From NCBI GenBank assembly GCA_946479615.1, contig CAMLGR010000021.1, positions 1-40,256 of the forward strand: a DNA stretch of 40,256 bases, written 5' to 3'. This document shows positions 26,296 to 35,627 of this stretch, piece after piece. The notes under the pieces were generated by a model, which did not search any database, was not told the origin of the DNA, and saw nothing but the letters and a program-made list of their open reading frames with translations. Source of the DNA: an uncultured Bacteroidota bacterium. GTDB taxonomy: Bacteria; Bacteroidota; Bacteroidia; Chitinophagales; Chitinophagaceae. Positions within the stretch are counted from its first letter, which is position 1. Every line of letters begins with the position of its first letter. The position numbers and the translations under genes are program-made.

Positions 26296-29181
26296 ATGAA
26301 ACGATTGCTACTGGCCTTCCTGGCTATTGTCCTGCTCGCCCCCTGTGTCTATTCCCAGTTATTGACCTGGACACCCGATTTTGCAAAAGATAACAGCGCC
26401 ATTACTATCACTATGGATGCTACCAAGGGCAACCAGGGATTGAATAATTATAGCAACCCCAATGATATTTATGTGCACATAGGTGTCATCACCAGTGCCA
26501 GTACCAACCCGGGCGACTGGCAACATGCACCTTTTACCTGGGCCACTACACCCGCCACAGGAAAAGCGACTTCCCTGGGAAATAATAAATACAGTTACAC
26601 CATTCCGAATATCCGCACCTTCTTCAATGCAAGTGCAGGAGAAACGATTTATAAAATAGCGATCCTGTTCCGCAATGGCGATGGCACTGTTGTACAAAGA
26701 AATGCCGATGCCAGCGATATGTATGTTCCGGTATATGATAATAACCCGGCTGTACGGTTTACTGTTCCCCCCGTTCAGCCATTATATGTACCCCTGCCTG
26801 AGCCAATCACCAAAGCCACCGGGGATGCGATCAATATGACTGGTATCGCCAGCGAATCGTCTGCGATGAAATTATACCTGAACGGAACCGTAGTTCAAAC
26901 CGTTGCAGCCGGCACTACCATCTCCGCCAGTCCCACCCTGACTGCAAGCGGTAGTAATGAAATAGTGGTGGAAGCCAATAACGGAACGCTGACTAAAAAA
27001 GATACGTTGAAATTCTTTGTATCTCCCGGGATTACCGTTGCGCCATTGCCGGCCGGTACAAGAGACGGGATCAATTATGCATCGAATAATACAGATGTAA
27101 CACTTGTATTATATGCACCGGGCAAAAACAGGGTTTCTGTTATTGGTGAATTTGCCGGTAGCAACTGGACAGAGCAGCCACAATATGTAATGAAAAAAAC
27201 ACCGGATGGAAATTACTGGTGGATTACCTTAACCGGTTTAACACCCGGAACAGAATACGCTTTTCAATACCTGGTAGACGGATCATTAAAAGTAGGTGAA
27301 CCCTATGCAGAGAAAATCTTAGATCCTAACAACGATGGTTCCATACCCGCTGCCAATTATCCTTCTTTGAAATCATATCCGGCCGGCGCTACAGGAATTG
27401 TCAGCATCTTGCAAACAGCAGCGCCTGCGTATAACTGGGGTGTCACTAATTTTACCCGTCCTGATAAAAGAAATCTTGTCGTATATGAACTGCTGGTAAG
27501 AGATTTTCTTTCTGCCAGTCATTGGGGCGCTATGGTCGATACATTGAACTACCTGCAAAAAATGGGGATCAATGCGATCGAGATCATGCCGATCATGGAA
27601 TTTGGTGGTAATAATAGCTGGGGATATGATCCTGCTTATTTCCTGGCCCCTGATAAATTTTATGGACCAAAGAACGGGTTAAAAAAATTCATCGACAGTT
27701 GTCATAACCGCGGCATTGCCGTGATACTCGATATCGCCCTCAATCATGCTACAGGCTCCTGTCCGCTGGCACAATTATACTGGAATGCTGCCACCAATCA
27801 GCCTGCTGCCAATAGTCCCTGGTTCAATGTAACAGCCACGCACCCGTTCAGCGTATTCAACGATTTCAATCATGAAAGCCCTGCTACAAAATATTTTTTT
27901 AAAAGAGTAGTGGAACATTGGCTGGGTGAATATAAGATCGATGGTTTCCGTTTCGATCTTTCCAAAGGATTTACACAAACCAATTCGGGTTCCAATGTCA
28001 ATGCCTGGAGCCAGTACGATGCGAGCCGTGTCGCCATCTGGAAAACATACTATGATACCTTACAGGTAAAATCGCCGGGCTCTTATGTTATCCTCGAACA
28101 TTTTGCCGCCGACAATGAAGAAATCGAATTGTCAAACTATGGAATGATGTTATGGGGAAATGCCAATCATAATTTTTCACAAGCCGCGAAAGCCAATTCT
28201 ACTGACTGGAATTTCGACAGGGGCATTTATTCTGTGCGTGGCTGGACCAAACCTTATCTCGTCACTTACATGGAGAGCCATGACGAAGAAAGATTGATGT
28301 ATAATAATATTACATCGGGCAATTCAGGCGGTGGCTATAATACGGCTGATACCAATACGGCACTGAAAAGAGTGGAAATGTGCGAAGCGTTTTTCATGGG
28401 CATACCGGGTCCGAAAATGATCTGGCAATTCGGTGAATTGGGCTATGATTACCCGATCAACTATTGTATCGATGATGCAACCATCAATGATAATTGCCGT
28501 ACCGGGAAAAAACCTGTGCGCTGGGATTATCTCCAGCAGGAAAGACGCCGTCGTTTATATGATGTATACGGCAGCCTGGCCAAACTCCGCAACAATGGAT
28601 GGTATAAAGATATTTTCATTGCGAATAATGTAACCATCGAGAATAGTCTTACGGATGCATTCAAATGGCTCAAAATAAGATCGGCAAATGATACTTCGCA
28701 GATCGTCATCGTGGGCAATTTTGGTTTGTCTGTGCTCACCGGTTCTGTTACCCTGAACATGCCGGGTCTCTGGTATGATTATCTCAATGGTGGCACGTTT
28801 ACCTCCATCGGTTCTGCACAAAGCATGACCCTGCAGCCGGGAGAGTACCATGTATATGTTAACCGCAACCTCACCAACCCTGTTACCACGCCGGTTATCG
28901 ATATTACGGCAGCCGGTAAAGAATTACAGGCGTTCCTGTATCCCAACCCAACCAACAGCAGCAGTTTACTGGAATTGAACATACCGGAAAATGGAAATGT
29001 GCAGGTAGATATATTTAATATGACAGGCGCACTGGTGCACAAAGTATTTACAGGAAACATGACGAAGGGCATTCATTTCGTACCATTATTGGATAAAATC
29101 AATAATTTGCCGGGAGGAATGTATGTCGTGAGAATACAAACCAAAACAGGAGCCCGCACAGTAAAAATGCTTGCTCAATAA
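26296..29181 (+). CDS. Secreted GH13 alpha-amylase with T9SS type A sorting domain
   Basis: 961 aa. A Sec signal (AFLAIVLLAPCVYSQ) is followed by a beta-rich N-terminal region (about 20-245) and a CBM48/E-set-like domain at about 255-345 (VTLVLYAPGKNRVSVIGEFA). The GH13 barrel follows: region I DIALNHATGS, region II DGFRFDLSKG with nucleophile Asp554, region III VILEHFA with acid Glu601, and region IV MESHDEERL with Asp663. The C terminus (from about 870, LYPNPTNSSSLLELNIPENG to VVRIQTKTGARTVKMLAQ) is a T9SS type A sorting domain, so the enzyme is exported across the outer membrane. It would cut starch or glycogen-like polymer for the SusCDEF system just downstream. The next gene starts 16 nt after its stop. 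Confidence 0.94.
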   Translation: MKRLLLAFLAIVLLAPCVYSQLLTWTPDFAKDNSAITITMDATKGNQGLNNYSNPNDIYVHIGVITSASTNPGDWQHAPFTWATTPATGKATSLGNNKYSYTIPNIRTFFNASAGETIYKIAILFRNGDGTVVQRNADASDMYVPVYDNNPAVRFTVPPVQPLYVPLPEPITKATGDAINMTGIASESSAMKLYLNGTVVQTVAAGTTISASPTLTASGSNEIVVEANNGTLTKKDTLKFFVSPGITVAPLPAGTRDGINYASNNTDVTLVLYAPGKNRVSVIGEFAGSNWTEQPQYVMKKTPDGNYWWITLTGLTPGTEYAFQYLVDGSLKVGEPYAEKILDPNNDGSIPAANYPSLKSYPAGATGIVSILQTAAPAYNWGVTNFTRPDKRNLVVYELLVRDFLSASHWGAMVDTLNYLQKMGINAIEIMPIMEFGGNNSWGYDPAYFLAPDKFYGPKNGLKKFIDSCHNRGIAVILDIALNHATGSCPLAQLYWNAATNQPAANSPWFNVTATHPFSVFNDFNHESPATKYFFKRVVEHWLGEYKIDGFRFDLSKGFTQTNSGSNVNAWSQYDASRVAIWKTYYDTLQVKSPGSYVILEHFAADNEEIELSNYGMMLWGNANHNFSQAAKANSTDWNFDRGIYSVRGWTKPYLVTYMESHDEERLMYNNITSGNSGGGYNTADTNTALKRVEMCEAFFMGIPGPKMIWQFGELGYDYPINYCIDDATINDNCRTGKKPVRWDYLQQERRRRLYDVYGSLAKLRNNGWYKDIFIANNVTIENSLTDAFKWLKIRSANDTSQIVIVGNFGLSVLTGSVTLNMPGLWYDYLNGGTFTSIGSAQSMTLQPGEYHVYVNRNLTNPVTTPVIDITAAGKELQAFLYPNPTNSSSLLELNIPENGNVQVDIFNMTGALVHKVFTGNMTKGIHFVPLLDKINNLPGGMYVVRIQTKTGARTVKMLAQ

Positions 29182-29197
29182 AACCAATGAAATTCTT

Positions 29198-29932
29198 ATG
29201 TCTAAAGAACAAGCTTTAAAGACGGCAGCGCTTGAAAAGATCAGTCACCTCGATTATTTCAATATTGCGATATCGGTAGACTGCGTCATATTCGCGTATG
29301 ATAATAAAGAACTGAAAGTACTGCTTATCAAATCTGACCTGGAAGAGTTTTCCAATTTATATTCCCTCCTGGGCGACCTGGTACGCACAGACGAAGATCT
29401 CGATGCAGCTTCGTATAGAATATTACAGGAGCGGACCGGCCTTGAAGATGTTTACCTGGAGCAGGTGCATACCTTCGGAAGCATCGGTCGCCACCCTTCG
29501 GGCAGGGTTATCACTACGGCCTACTATTCACTGATCGATGTAAAGCATCATAATCTCCGGCTGAATAATAATGACCTGCACTGGCACTCGGTCAAAGGCA
29601 TCAAAAAGCTGGCCTTCGATCATAAGGCCATCCTCGATACCTGTCTCAACCGGCTGCGGGAGCAGGTAATGGAACACCCCGTGGTATTCAACCTATTACC
29701 TGAGAAATTCTCACTTCGCGAATTGCAGGAACTCTATGAAGCGATCCTTTCTGTTGACCTGGACAGGAGAAACTTCCGCAAGAAAATAGCCATCAAAGAC
29801 TGGCTGGTCGACCTGAATGAAATGGAAGAAGATGTGCCTCACCGCCCGGGTAAATTATACAAACTAAAACCCGAATTCAGGCGCAAGACCTACCGCAAGA
29901 AGACCAGTGAAGTGACGGTACCCGTTGCCTGA
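29198..29932 (+). CDS. Nudix-fold transcriptional regulator (NrtR/AraR-like) with degenerate Nudix box
   Basis: 244 aa. The Nudix domain at about 20-160 begins with NIAISVDCVIFAYDNKELKV. The Nudix box region reads GDLVRTDEDLDAASYRILQE, then RTGL. The REUxEE metal-binding core is not preserved, as in Nudix proteins that became sugar-nucleotide or sugar sensors. The C-terminal winged helix is the NrtR-type one: FSLRELQELYEAILSVDLDR, then RNFRKKIAIKDWL. AraR of Bacteroidota has this design. Its place between the amylase gene and susC suggests it controls this alpha-glucan locus; the effector is unknown. The ATG at 29198 is preferred over 29171, which overlaps the amylase stop. Confidence 0.87.
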   Translation: MSKEQALKTAALEKISHLDYFNIAISVDCVIFAYDNKELKVLLIKSDLEEFSNLYSLLGDLVRTDEDLDAASYRILQERTGLEDVYLEQVHTFGSIGRHPSGRVITTAYYSLIDVKHHNLRLNNNDLHWHSVKGIKKLAFDHKAILDTCLNRLREQVMEHPVVFNLLPEKFSLRELQELYEAILSVDLDRRNFRKKIAIKDWLVDLNEMEEDVPHRPGKLYKLKPEFRRKTYRKKTSEVTVPVA

Positions 29933-30026
29933 AAGCCGCGTCCTTACTGACCTGATCAATATCGTCATGGAAAAATAACCCGGAGAAAAACAGAAAATAA
30001 TTTCTCCCGTAAATAAAAATGACATA

Positions 30027-30055
30027 ACATTGTGTTCGACATACACATTGTGTAT
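30027..30055 (+). promoter_or_regulatory. Candidate operator upstream of susC of the alpha-glucan locus
   Basis: ATACACATTGTGTAT (30041-30055) is a perfect 7-1-7 palindrome. Its core ACATTGTGT also occurs as a direct repeat 18 bp upstream (30027-30035). The site is 38 nt before the susC ATG, in the intergenic region that follows the Nudix-type regulator gene. TTAACCGTTAA (30074-30084) is a second perfect palindrome nearer the start. Binding by the Nudix regulator is inference from position. Confidence 0.5.
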
Positions 30056-30093
30056 CACTCAAAACTGAATTGCTTAACCGTTAACGATTGTTT

Positions 30094-33000
30094 ATGCTCA
30101 GCAAACTTCTGCTTAAGGCGTTGATTTTGTGTTCAATGCTAATCGTTTTTCAAAATTCCTACTCACAAAACAAAGAAATTACAGGTCGTGTAACAGATTC
30201 AAAAGATGGATCTGGAATGGGTGGCGTATCCGTTTCAGTAAAAGGCGGCGGCGCCGGTACCCAAACCAATGCCGATGGTACCTTTCGTCTTTCTGTTCCT
30301 GCTTCTGCTACCACCCTGGTCATTTCTTCTGTAGGTTTCGTAGAACAGCAAGTCAATATCGACGGACGCTCCACGATCGATGTATCGCTCGCACTCAACA
30401 ATGCTTCCTTAGGTGAAGTAGTCGTTGTTGCTTATGGTACACGCCGGCGAGGTGATCTGACAGGGTCGGTGACTTCTGTTTCTTCCAAAGATTTTCAAAA
30501 AGGAAACATCGGTTCTTCTGAACAACTGTTACAGGGAAAAGTAGCAGGTCTTCAAATTACATCGGGTGGTGGTTCTGCCGGTGGCGGCAGCCGTATCCGT
30601 ATCCGCGGTACAGCTTCGCTCAATGCCAGTAAAGACCCGCTGATCGTAATAGATGGAGTGCCCGTAGAAGGCAATGGCCTTCCTGGTTCTGCCAACTTAT
30701 TAAACACGATCAACCCTGACGATATCGAATCGATCAGTGTATTGAAAGATGCATCCGCCACTTCCCTGTATGGATCAAGAGCCTCCAATGGTGTATTGAT
30801 CATTACCACCAAGAAAGGCGGAAAAGGCAAAATGCGTTTCAACTTCAATACACAAACTTCCTTTGCTGATATTGTTGACCGCGTCAATGTAATGACTGCT
30901 GATGAGATCAGGAGTGTAGTCACTGCCGATGCAAATGCAACCGGTAATAATGCATATAAGAATTTGCTGGGAACTGCAAATACCGACTGGCAGGACCAGA
31001 TCTTCCAGTTAGCTGTAGGCAACAATAATAATATAAGCATGAGCGGAAATATCAGGAATATGCCGATCCGTGCTTCTGTAGGTTATTATACACAGGAAGG
31101 TAACCTCAAGACCAATAAATTCAACCGTACCTCTGCTTCATTGAATTTAGCGCCGAAATTTTTCAATGATCATTTATCAGTGAACCTGGCCCTTAAAGCC
31201 AGTACCACGCACAATCGTTTTGCCGATGAAGGCGCTATCGGTTCTGCCGTTGCCTTTGATCCTACACAACCGGTGCTTGGCGGAAAGTATGGCGGCTATT
31301 TTGAATGGACACAGGCCGATGGCAAACCGATCGACCTCGCTACCCGCAATCCTGTCGCCCTGCTCAACCTGCGTCATAATACATCGGATGTAAACAGGCT
31401 GATCGGTAACGTGCAACTGGATTATAAACTTCATTTCTTCCCTGATCTTCACATCCAGGCCAATCTTGGTATCGATGATGCAGCAGGACGTGGAAATGAT
31501 AATACCGATTCCATAGGAGCTGCCCAATATAAAGTAGGCGGAAGAAGATCGCACTATAAACAAGAGAAAAGAAATACACTCGCTGATGTTTCTCTCTTCT
31601 ATGCCAAAGACATCAAAAGCATCAATAGTAAAGTAGATGTACTGGTCACACACAGCTACCAGGACTTTGCTACTTATGTAACCAACTTTGCTGCCTTCAG
31701 CTATCGTGCTATTGCCGATGCCACTCACCCCGAGAAAAAAGATACTATCGCAGGATCTGAATACACGTATTTAAAAGACAAACCTGAATACAGGCTGGAA
31801 TCCTATTTAAGCAGGTTAAACTTTACCCTGGCTGATAAATATTTGCTGACAGCTTCCATCCGCCGAGATGCAAGCTCTAAATTCTCTCCCGACACCAGGG
31901 TAGGTTATTTCCCTGCCGTAGCGGTGGCCTGGAAATTAAGAGAGGAATTTTTACAGAACTCTACTTTTGTCAATGACCTGAAACTCCGGGCTTCCTGGGG
32001 TGTGACCGGTCAGCAGGATGGTATTTCTTATTATCCTTACCTGCCCCGTTATTCTCAAAGTACCAATACGGCCATGTACCAGTTTGGCAGCACTTATTAT
32101 ACCTTCCTTCGTCCTGCTGCCTATGACGAGAATATTAAGTGGGAAACCACCACTACAACCAACCTCGGTTTGGATTTTGCCGTTCTTAATAACAGGATCT
32201 CCGGTTCCGTTGACGTGTATATGAAAAAGACAAAGGACCTGTTAAGCATTATCCCGGTAGCACCCGGTTCCAACTTTGACATCAGCTTGCTGACCAACGT
32301 TGGAAACCTGGAAAACAAGGGTATTGAATTCGTATTGAATACTACGCCGGTCAAGACAAGCACGTTCAGCTGGGATTTCAACTTCAACGTTACCTATAAC
32401 AAAACAGAGATCACCAACCTGTTGAAATATCCTGATCCGAAATTTGCCGGCATCTCTACCAGCGGTATCAGCGGTGGTACAGGTAATAATATCGGCCGCT
32501 TCTCCGTGGGATATGCGCCGTATACTTATTTTGTTTACAAACAGGTATATGATAAAACATCCGGTCGTCCTATCGAAGGATTATACGAGGACATTAACCG
32601 CGATGGAAAAACAGATGACGCCGATCGTTATCTATATAAGAAACCGGCGCCGGATGTATTGCTGGGTATCAGCACACAGATCAACTGTCACCAATGGAGC
32701 CTCGGCCTCGCTGGTCACGGATCGTTCGGAGGTTATTTATATAACAACTTCAATTCGAACAATGGTACGCTGAGAGCGATCAAAAATCCGCTTACATTCA
32801 TTGGTAATGCATCGAGCAATTATTACGAGAATACGCAGTTTGTCAACAACCAGTATTTCTCCGATTATTATATCGAGAATGCTTCTTTCTTCAGGCTGGA
32901 TAATATCAATCTTGGATTCAATGCGGGTAAGGTATTGGGTAATACAACCAATATGCGTATTTCGGCCAGTGTGCAGAATGTATTTGTGATTACCAAATAC

Positions 33001-33099
33001 AAGGGTCTCGATCCTGAAAATGCCAACGATAGCGGTGTAGATAATAATATCTATCCCCGTCCGCGCATTATCAGCCTTGGTGTAAACGTTGATTTCTAA
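30094..33099 (+). CDS. susC: SusC/RagA TonB-linked outer membrane transporter of the alpha-glucan locus
   Basis: 1001 aa. A Sec signal (ALILCSMLIVFQNSYSQ) leads into a CarboxypepD_reg-like domain (ITGRVTDSKDGSGMGGVSVS). The EVVVVAYGTRRRGDLTGSV motif precedes the plug (LLQGKVAGLQITSGG, IRIRGTASLNASKDPLIVID) and then the barrel, ending in ISLGVNVDF. Unlike the transporter at 96-3449 it has no STN domain, so it is not expected to answer to an anti-sigma factor. That agrees with the dedicated one-component regulators nearby. ATG 30094 is chosen; a TTG two codons upstream is in frame. SusD starts 22 nt after its stop. Confidence 0.93.
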   Translation: MLSKLLLKALILCSMLIVFQNSYSQNKEITGRVTDSKDGSGMGGVSVSVKGGGAGTQTNADGTFRLSVPASATTLVISSVGFVEQQVNIDGRSTIDVSLALNNASLGEVVVVAYGTRRRGDLTGSVTSVSSKDFQKGNIGSSEQLLQGKVAGLQITSGGGSAGGGSRIRIRGTASLNASKDPLIVIDGVPVEGNGLPGSANLLNTINPDDIESISVLKDASATSLYGSRASNGVLIITTKKGGKGKMRFNFNTQTSFADIVDRVNVMTADEIRSVVTADANATGNNAYKNLLGTANTDWQDQIFQLAVGNNNNISMSGNIRNMPIRASVGYYTQEGNLKTNKFNRTSASLNLAPKFFNDHLSVNLALKASTTHNRFADEGAIGSAVAFDPTQPVLGGKYGGYFEWTQADGKPIDLATRNPVALLNLRHNTSDVNRLIGNVQLDYKLHFFPDLHIQANLGIDDAAGRGNDNTDSIGAAQYKVGGRRSHYKQEKRNTLADVSLFYAKDIKSINSKVDVLVTHSYQDFATYVTNFAAFSYRAIADATHPEKKDTIAGSEYTYLKDKPEYRLESYLSRLNFTLADKYLLTASIRRDASSKFSPDTRVGYFPAVAVAWKLREEFLQNSTFVNDLKLRASWGVTGQQDGISYYPYLPRYSQSTNTAMYQFGSTYYTFLRPAAYDENIKWETTTTTNLGLDFAVLNNRISGSVDVYMKKTKDLLSIIPVAPGSNFDISLLTNVGNLENKGIEFVLNTTPVKTSTFSWDFNFNVTYNKTEITNLLKYPDPKFAGISTSGISGGTGNNIGRFSVGYAPYTYFVYKQVYDKTSGRPIEGLYEDINRDGKTDDADRYLYKKPAPDVLLGISTQINCHQWSLGLAGHGSFGGYLYNNFNSNNGTLRAIKNPLTFIGNASSNYYENTQFVNNQYFSDYYIENASFFRLDNINLGFNAGKVLGNTTNMRISASVQNVFVITKYKGLDPENANDSGVDNNIYPRPRIISLGVNVDF

Positions 33100-33121
33100 T
33101 TTATTTAAACGCTTGAATAAT

Positions 33122-34744
33122 ATGAAAAGCAGTATTATTAAATATTCATGGATCGTGGCAAGTACAGCTGTATTGCTGTCTTCCTGCGCCAAGAAACTGG
33201 ATCTTTTTCCGACGAATGATCTGACACCGGAAAAAACTTTTTCTACGGAAGCCGGCTACAAAAGTGTACTGGCTAAATTGTATGGTACCTTATCGATCAC
33301 CGGTAACAGGGGTCCTGCAGCTGATGATGCACACCCTCCCGATATCGGCGGTGGTCTCGACGAAGGTTCACAGGTAGCTTTTATCCGCGGATTCTTCAAT
33401 TGCCAGGAATTACCAACCGATGAGGCAGTAGTAGCCTGGAATGACCAGACCATTCATGATTTTCATGATCTCAAATGGACATCGGCCGATCCTTTCCTGA
33501 AAGGAATGTATGCCCGTCCCATCTACAATATCACACTCATCAATGAATATCTCCGTGAATCGACTGATGAAAAACTCGAATCAAGAGGTATCAAAGGGGC
33601 CGGTGCAGATGATATTAAAAAATCAAGAAGCGAAGCCCGCTTCCTGCGCGCATTCAATTATTGGGTGATGATGGACATCTTTGGTAAATCCACTTTTATC
33701 ACGGAAAATGATGCTATTGGTACATTCCAGCCGGGTGAAAAATCAAAAGCTGAGTTATTTGCCTATATCGAAACAGAATTAAAAGATATCGAAACCACAC
33801 TCGCTCCTGTTAAAACGATCGAATACGGAAGAGTAGACCAGGGCGCTGCCTGGGCATTGTTGGCCAGGATGTATCTCAATGCAAAAACATACACCGGCAC
33901 TACCAAATACACAGAAGCGATCACCTATGCTAAAAAAGTAATCGGTGGCGGTTATTCTTTGCAGCCCGATTATGCACAGTTGTTCATGGCGGATAATGAC
34001 AAACGCAAAGATGAATTCATGTTTGCAATCAACTGCGATGGATTAAGAACACAGGCATATGGGAATACTACTTTCCTGATGCATGCAGCCTGCGGAGACG
34101 ATCATGACGAGTATGGAACGGCCGGTGGCTGGAACGGTTACCGGGCTACCAAAGGATTGGCTGACCAGTTTGCTGATCTTACCGGTAATACCGATAAAAG
34201 AGCCATGTTCAAAACAAGTAAATACGATATCACGCCTACACAGATCGCGATCAGTGATGTCAGCAATTTTGATAATGGTTTGCATGTTAACAAATTCAGG
34301 AACATCCGTTCAGATGGTCAACCGGTATCGGATGTAAAAAGAGATTTCGCTGATATCGATTTCCCTGTGTTCCGGTTATCGGAAATGTATTTGATCTATG
34401 CAGAAGCGGTATTGCGCGGCGGTACAGGCGGTGACCTGGCAACAGCGTTAACGTATATCAACCTGATCCGTACAAGAGCCTATGGAAATGCAAGCGGTAA
34501 CATTACTGCACCGGCGCTCACGCTCGATTTTATTTTAGCGGAAAGAGCAAGGGAATTGTATTGGGAAGGTCATCGCCGTACGGATCTTATCCGCTATGGT
34601 TTGCTGACCACTTCTACTTACCTGTGGCCATGGAAAGGTGGCGTTTCTACCGGTACCGGCGTAGCAGATAAGTATAACATTTTCCCGATACCATCGGAAA
34701 ACAGAACTGCAAATTCCAATCTTACCCAGAACGATGGGTATTAA
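33122..34744 (+). CDS. susD: SusD family starch-binding outer membrane lipoprotein
   Basis: 540 aa with a lipoprotein signal (TAVLLSSCAKKLDLFP). It has the typical helical SusD fold: NDLTPEKTFSTEAGYKSVLA, then SRSEARFLRAFNYWVMMDIF, FRLSEMYLIYAEAVLRGG, AERARELYWEGHRRTDLIRY and the terminal SNLTQNDGY. It contains the long RGPAADDAHPPDIGGGLDEG loop region seen in SusD proteins of the canonical starch type. It binds malto-oligosaccharides or a related glucan with SusC. The ATG at 33122 is chosen because the lipoprotein signal starts there; a longer frame from 33089 overlaps susC. Confidence 0.92.
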   Translation: MKSSIIKYSWIVASTAVLLSSCAKKLDLFPTNDLTPEKTFSTEAGYKSVLAKLYGTLSITGNRGPAADDAHPPDIGGGLDEGSQVAFIRGFFNCQELPTDEAVVAWNDQTIHDFHDLKWTSADPFLKGMYARPIYNITLINEYLRESTDEKLESRGIKGAGADDIKKSRSEARFLRAFNYWVMMDIFGKSTFITENDAIGTFQPGEKSKAELFAYIETELKDIETTLAPVKTIEYGRVDQGAAWALLARMYLNAKTYTGTTKYTEAITYAKKVIGGGYSLQPDYAQLFMADNDKRKDEFMFAINCDGLRTQAYGNTTFLMHAACGDDHDEYGTAGGWNGYRATKGLADQFADLTGNTDKRAMFKTSKYDITPTQIAISDVSNFDNGLHVNKFRNIRSDGQPVSDVKRDFADIDFPVFRLSEMYLIYAEAVLRGGTGGDLATALTYINLIRTRAYGNASGNITAPALTLDFILAERARELYWEGHRRTDLIRYGLLTTSTYLWPWKGGVSTGTGVADKYNIFPIPSENRTANSNLTQNDGY

Positions 34745-34768
34745 ACTTATACTGATAAAATTGTAAAT

Positions 34769-35608
34769 ATGAAACATTTATCAAAACTACTCTTGCTTTC
34801 CTCTATGCTGGTGGCAGTCTTTGTTTCCTGCAAAAAGGATGAGAATAAAGTATATCTCGAAGCATCAACCAATCCGGTATTGACTTCTACTGCATCGGGC
34901 AGCATACCATTGTCTTATGCCAACAAGGATAACACGGCGCTCACACTCACATGGACAAACCCTGATTATAAATTCACTACAGGTACCAGCTCACAAAATG
35001 TAAACTACCTGATAGAGATCGACAAACAGGGAGCTAATTTCAATGGATCAGGTAAACAAACTGTTGCTGTAAGCAATGACCTGTCCCGCACATTCACACA
35101 GGGAGAGTTCAATGATTACCTGCTCAACCAGTTGGTGCTGGATACTTCGGTAGCAGCAAATATCCAGGTTCGCGTAAAAGCATCTTTGGCAAATGGTGCG
35201 GCTACGGTTATTTCCAATACCATTAATTATACAGTTGTTCCTTATGCGATTCCTCCTAAAGTAGCTCCACCACCCTCCGGCAAATTATTTATTACCGGTG
35301 GTGCCACTCCTGCCAGCTGGCAGTGTGGTTGCGGTGAAGCGGAACTGGCTTCCCAGAAATTCAACAAGATCACTAACACCCTGTATGAATTGCCAAGCAT
35401 TGCGTTGACAGGGGGACAATCCTATCTGTTCATTCCTGTATATGGAAGCTGGAATGATAAATACGGTTTCACCGGGGCGAACAACCAGAACAATGTAAAC
35501 GGCGATGACTTTAAATACAATGGCGGTGACCTGTTGGCGCCACCAAGCGGCAATTACAAGATCCAGGTTGATTTCCAGAGAGGAAAATTCACATTAACAA
35601 GACTATAA
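34769..35608 (+). CDS. susE: SusE-type outer membrane glycan-binding lipoprotein (one starch-binding module)
   Basis: 279 aa. A lipoprotein signal (SSMLVAVFVSCKKDENK) is followed by the SusE N-terminal Ig-like domain at about 25-165 (NPVLTSTASGSIPLSYANKD, ALTLTWTNPDYKF, YLIEIDKQGANF). A single C-terminal CBM-like module lies at about 175-279 (KLFITGGATPASWQCGCGEA, YELPSIALTGGQSYLFIPVY, NYKIQVDFQRGKFTLT). Classical SusE has two such modules, so this is a shortened version. The WQCGCGE cysteines are unusual for the module. It lies 24 nt after susD and 19 nt before the SusF-type gene. Confidence 0.86.
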   Translation: MKHLSKLLLLSSMLVAVFVSCKKDENKVYLEASTNPVLTSTASGSIPLSYANKDNTALTLTWTNPDYKFTTGTSSQNVNYLIEIDKQGANFNGSGKQTVAVSNDLSRTFTQGEFNDYLLNQLVLDTSVAANIQVRVKASLANGAATVISNTINYTVVPYAIPPKVAPPPSGKLFITGGATPASWQCGCGEAELASQKFNKITNTLYELPSIALTGGQSYLFIPVYGSWNDKYGFTGANNQNNVNGDDFKYNGGDLLAPPSGNYKIQVDFQRGKFTLTRL

Positions 35609-35627
35609 TCATTTTAAAAATAATGGT

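Noticed and set aside
26299..26306. AAACGATT core at the amylase start codon, matching the lacI operator core
   Set aside because: It is within codons 2-4 (Lys-Arg-Leu) and lacks outer symmetry. The same octamer occurs again inside the amylase coding region (26642), so chance is likely.
30074..30092. LacI-type operator at TTAACCGTTAACGATTG before susC
   Set aside because: It contains the half-site AACGATT but not the full AAnCGnTT dyad with matching outer arms. It is kept only as a minor palindrome beside the stronger ATACACATTGTGTAT site.
32737..33192. 151-codon minus-strand open frame over the end of the second susC and start of susD
   Set aside because: It overlaps two well-supported genes on the other strand and its translation shows no recognisable fold.
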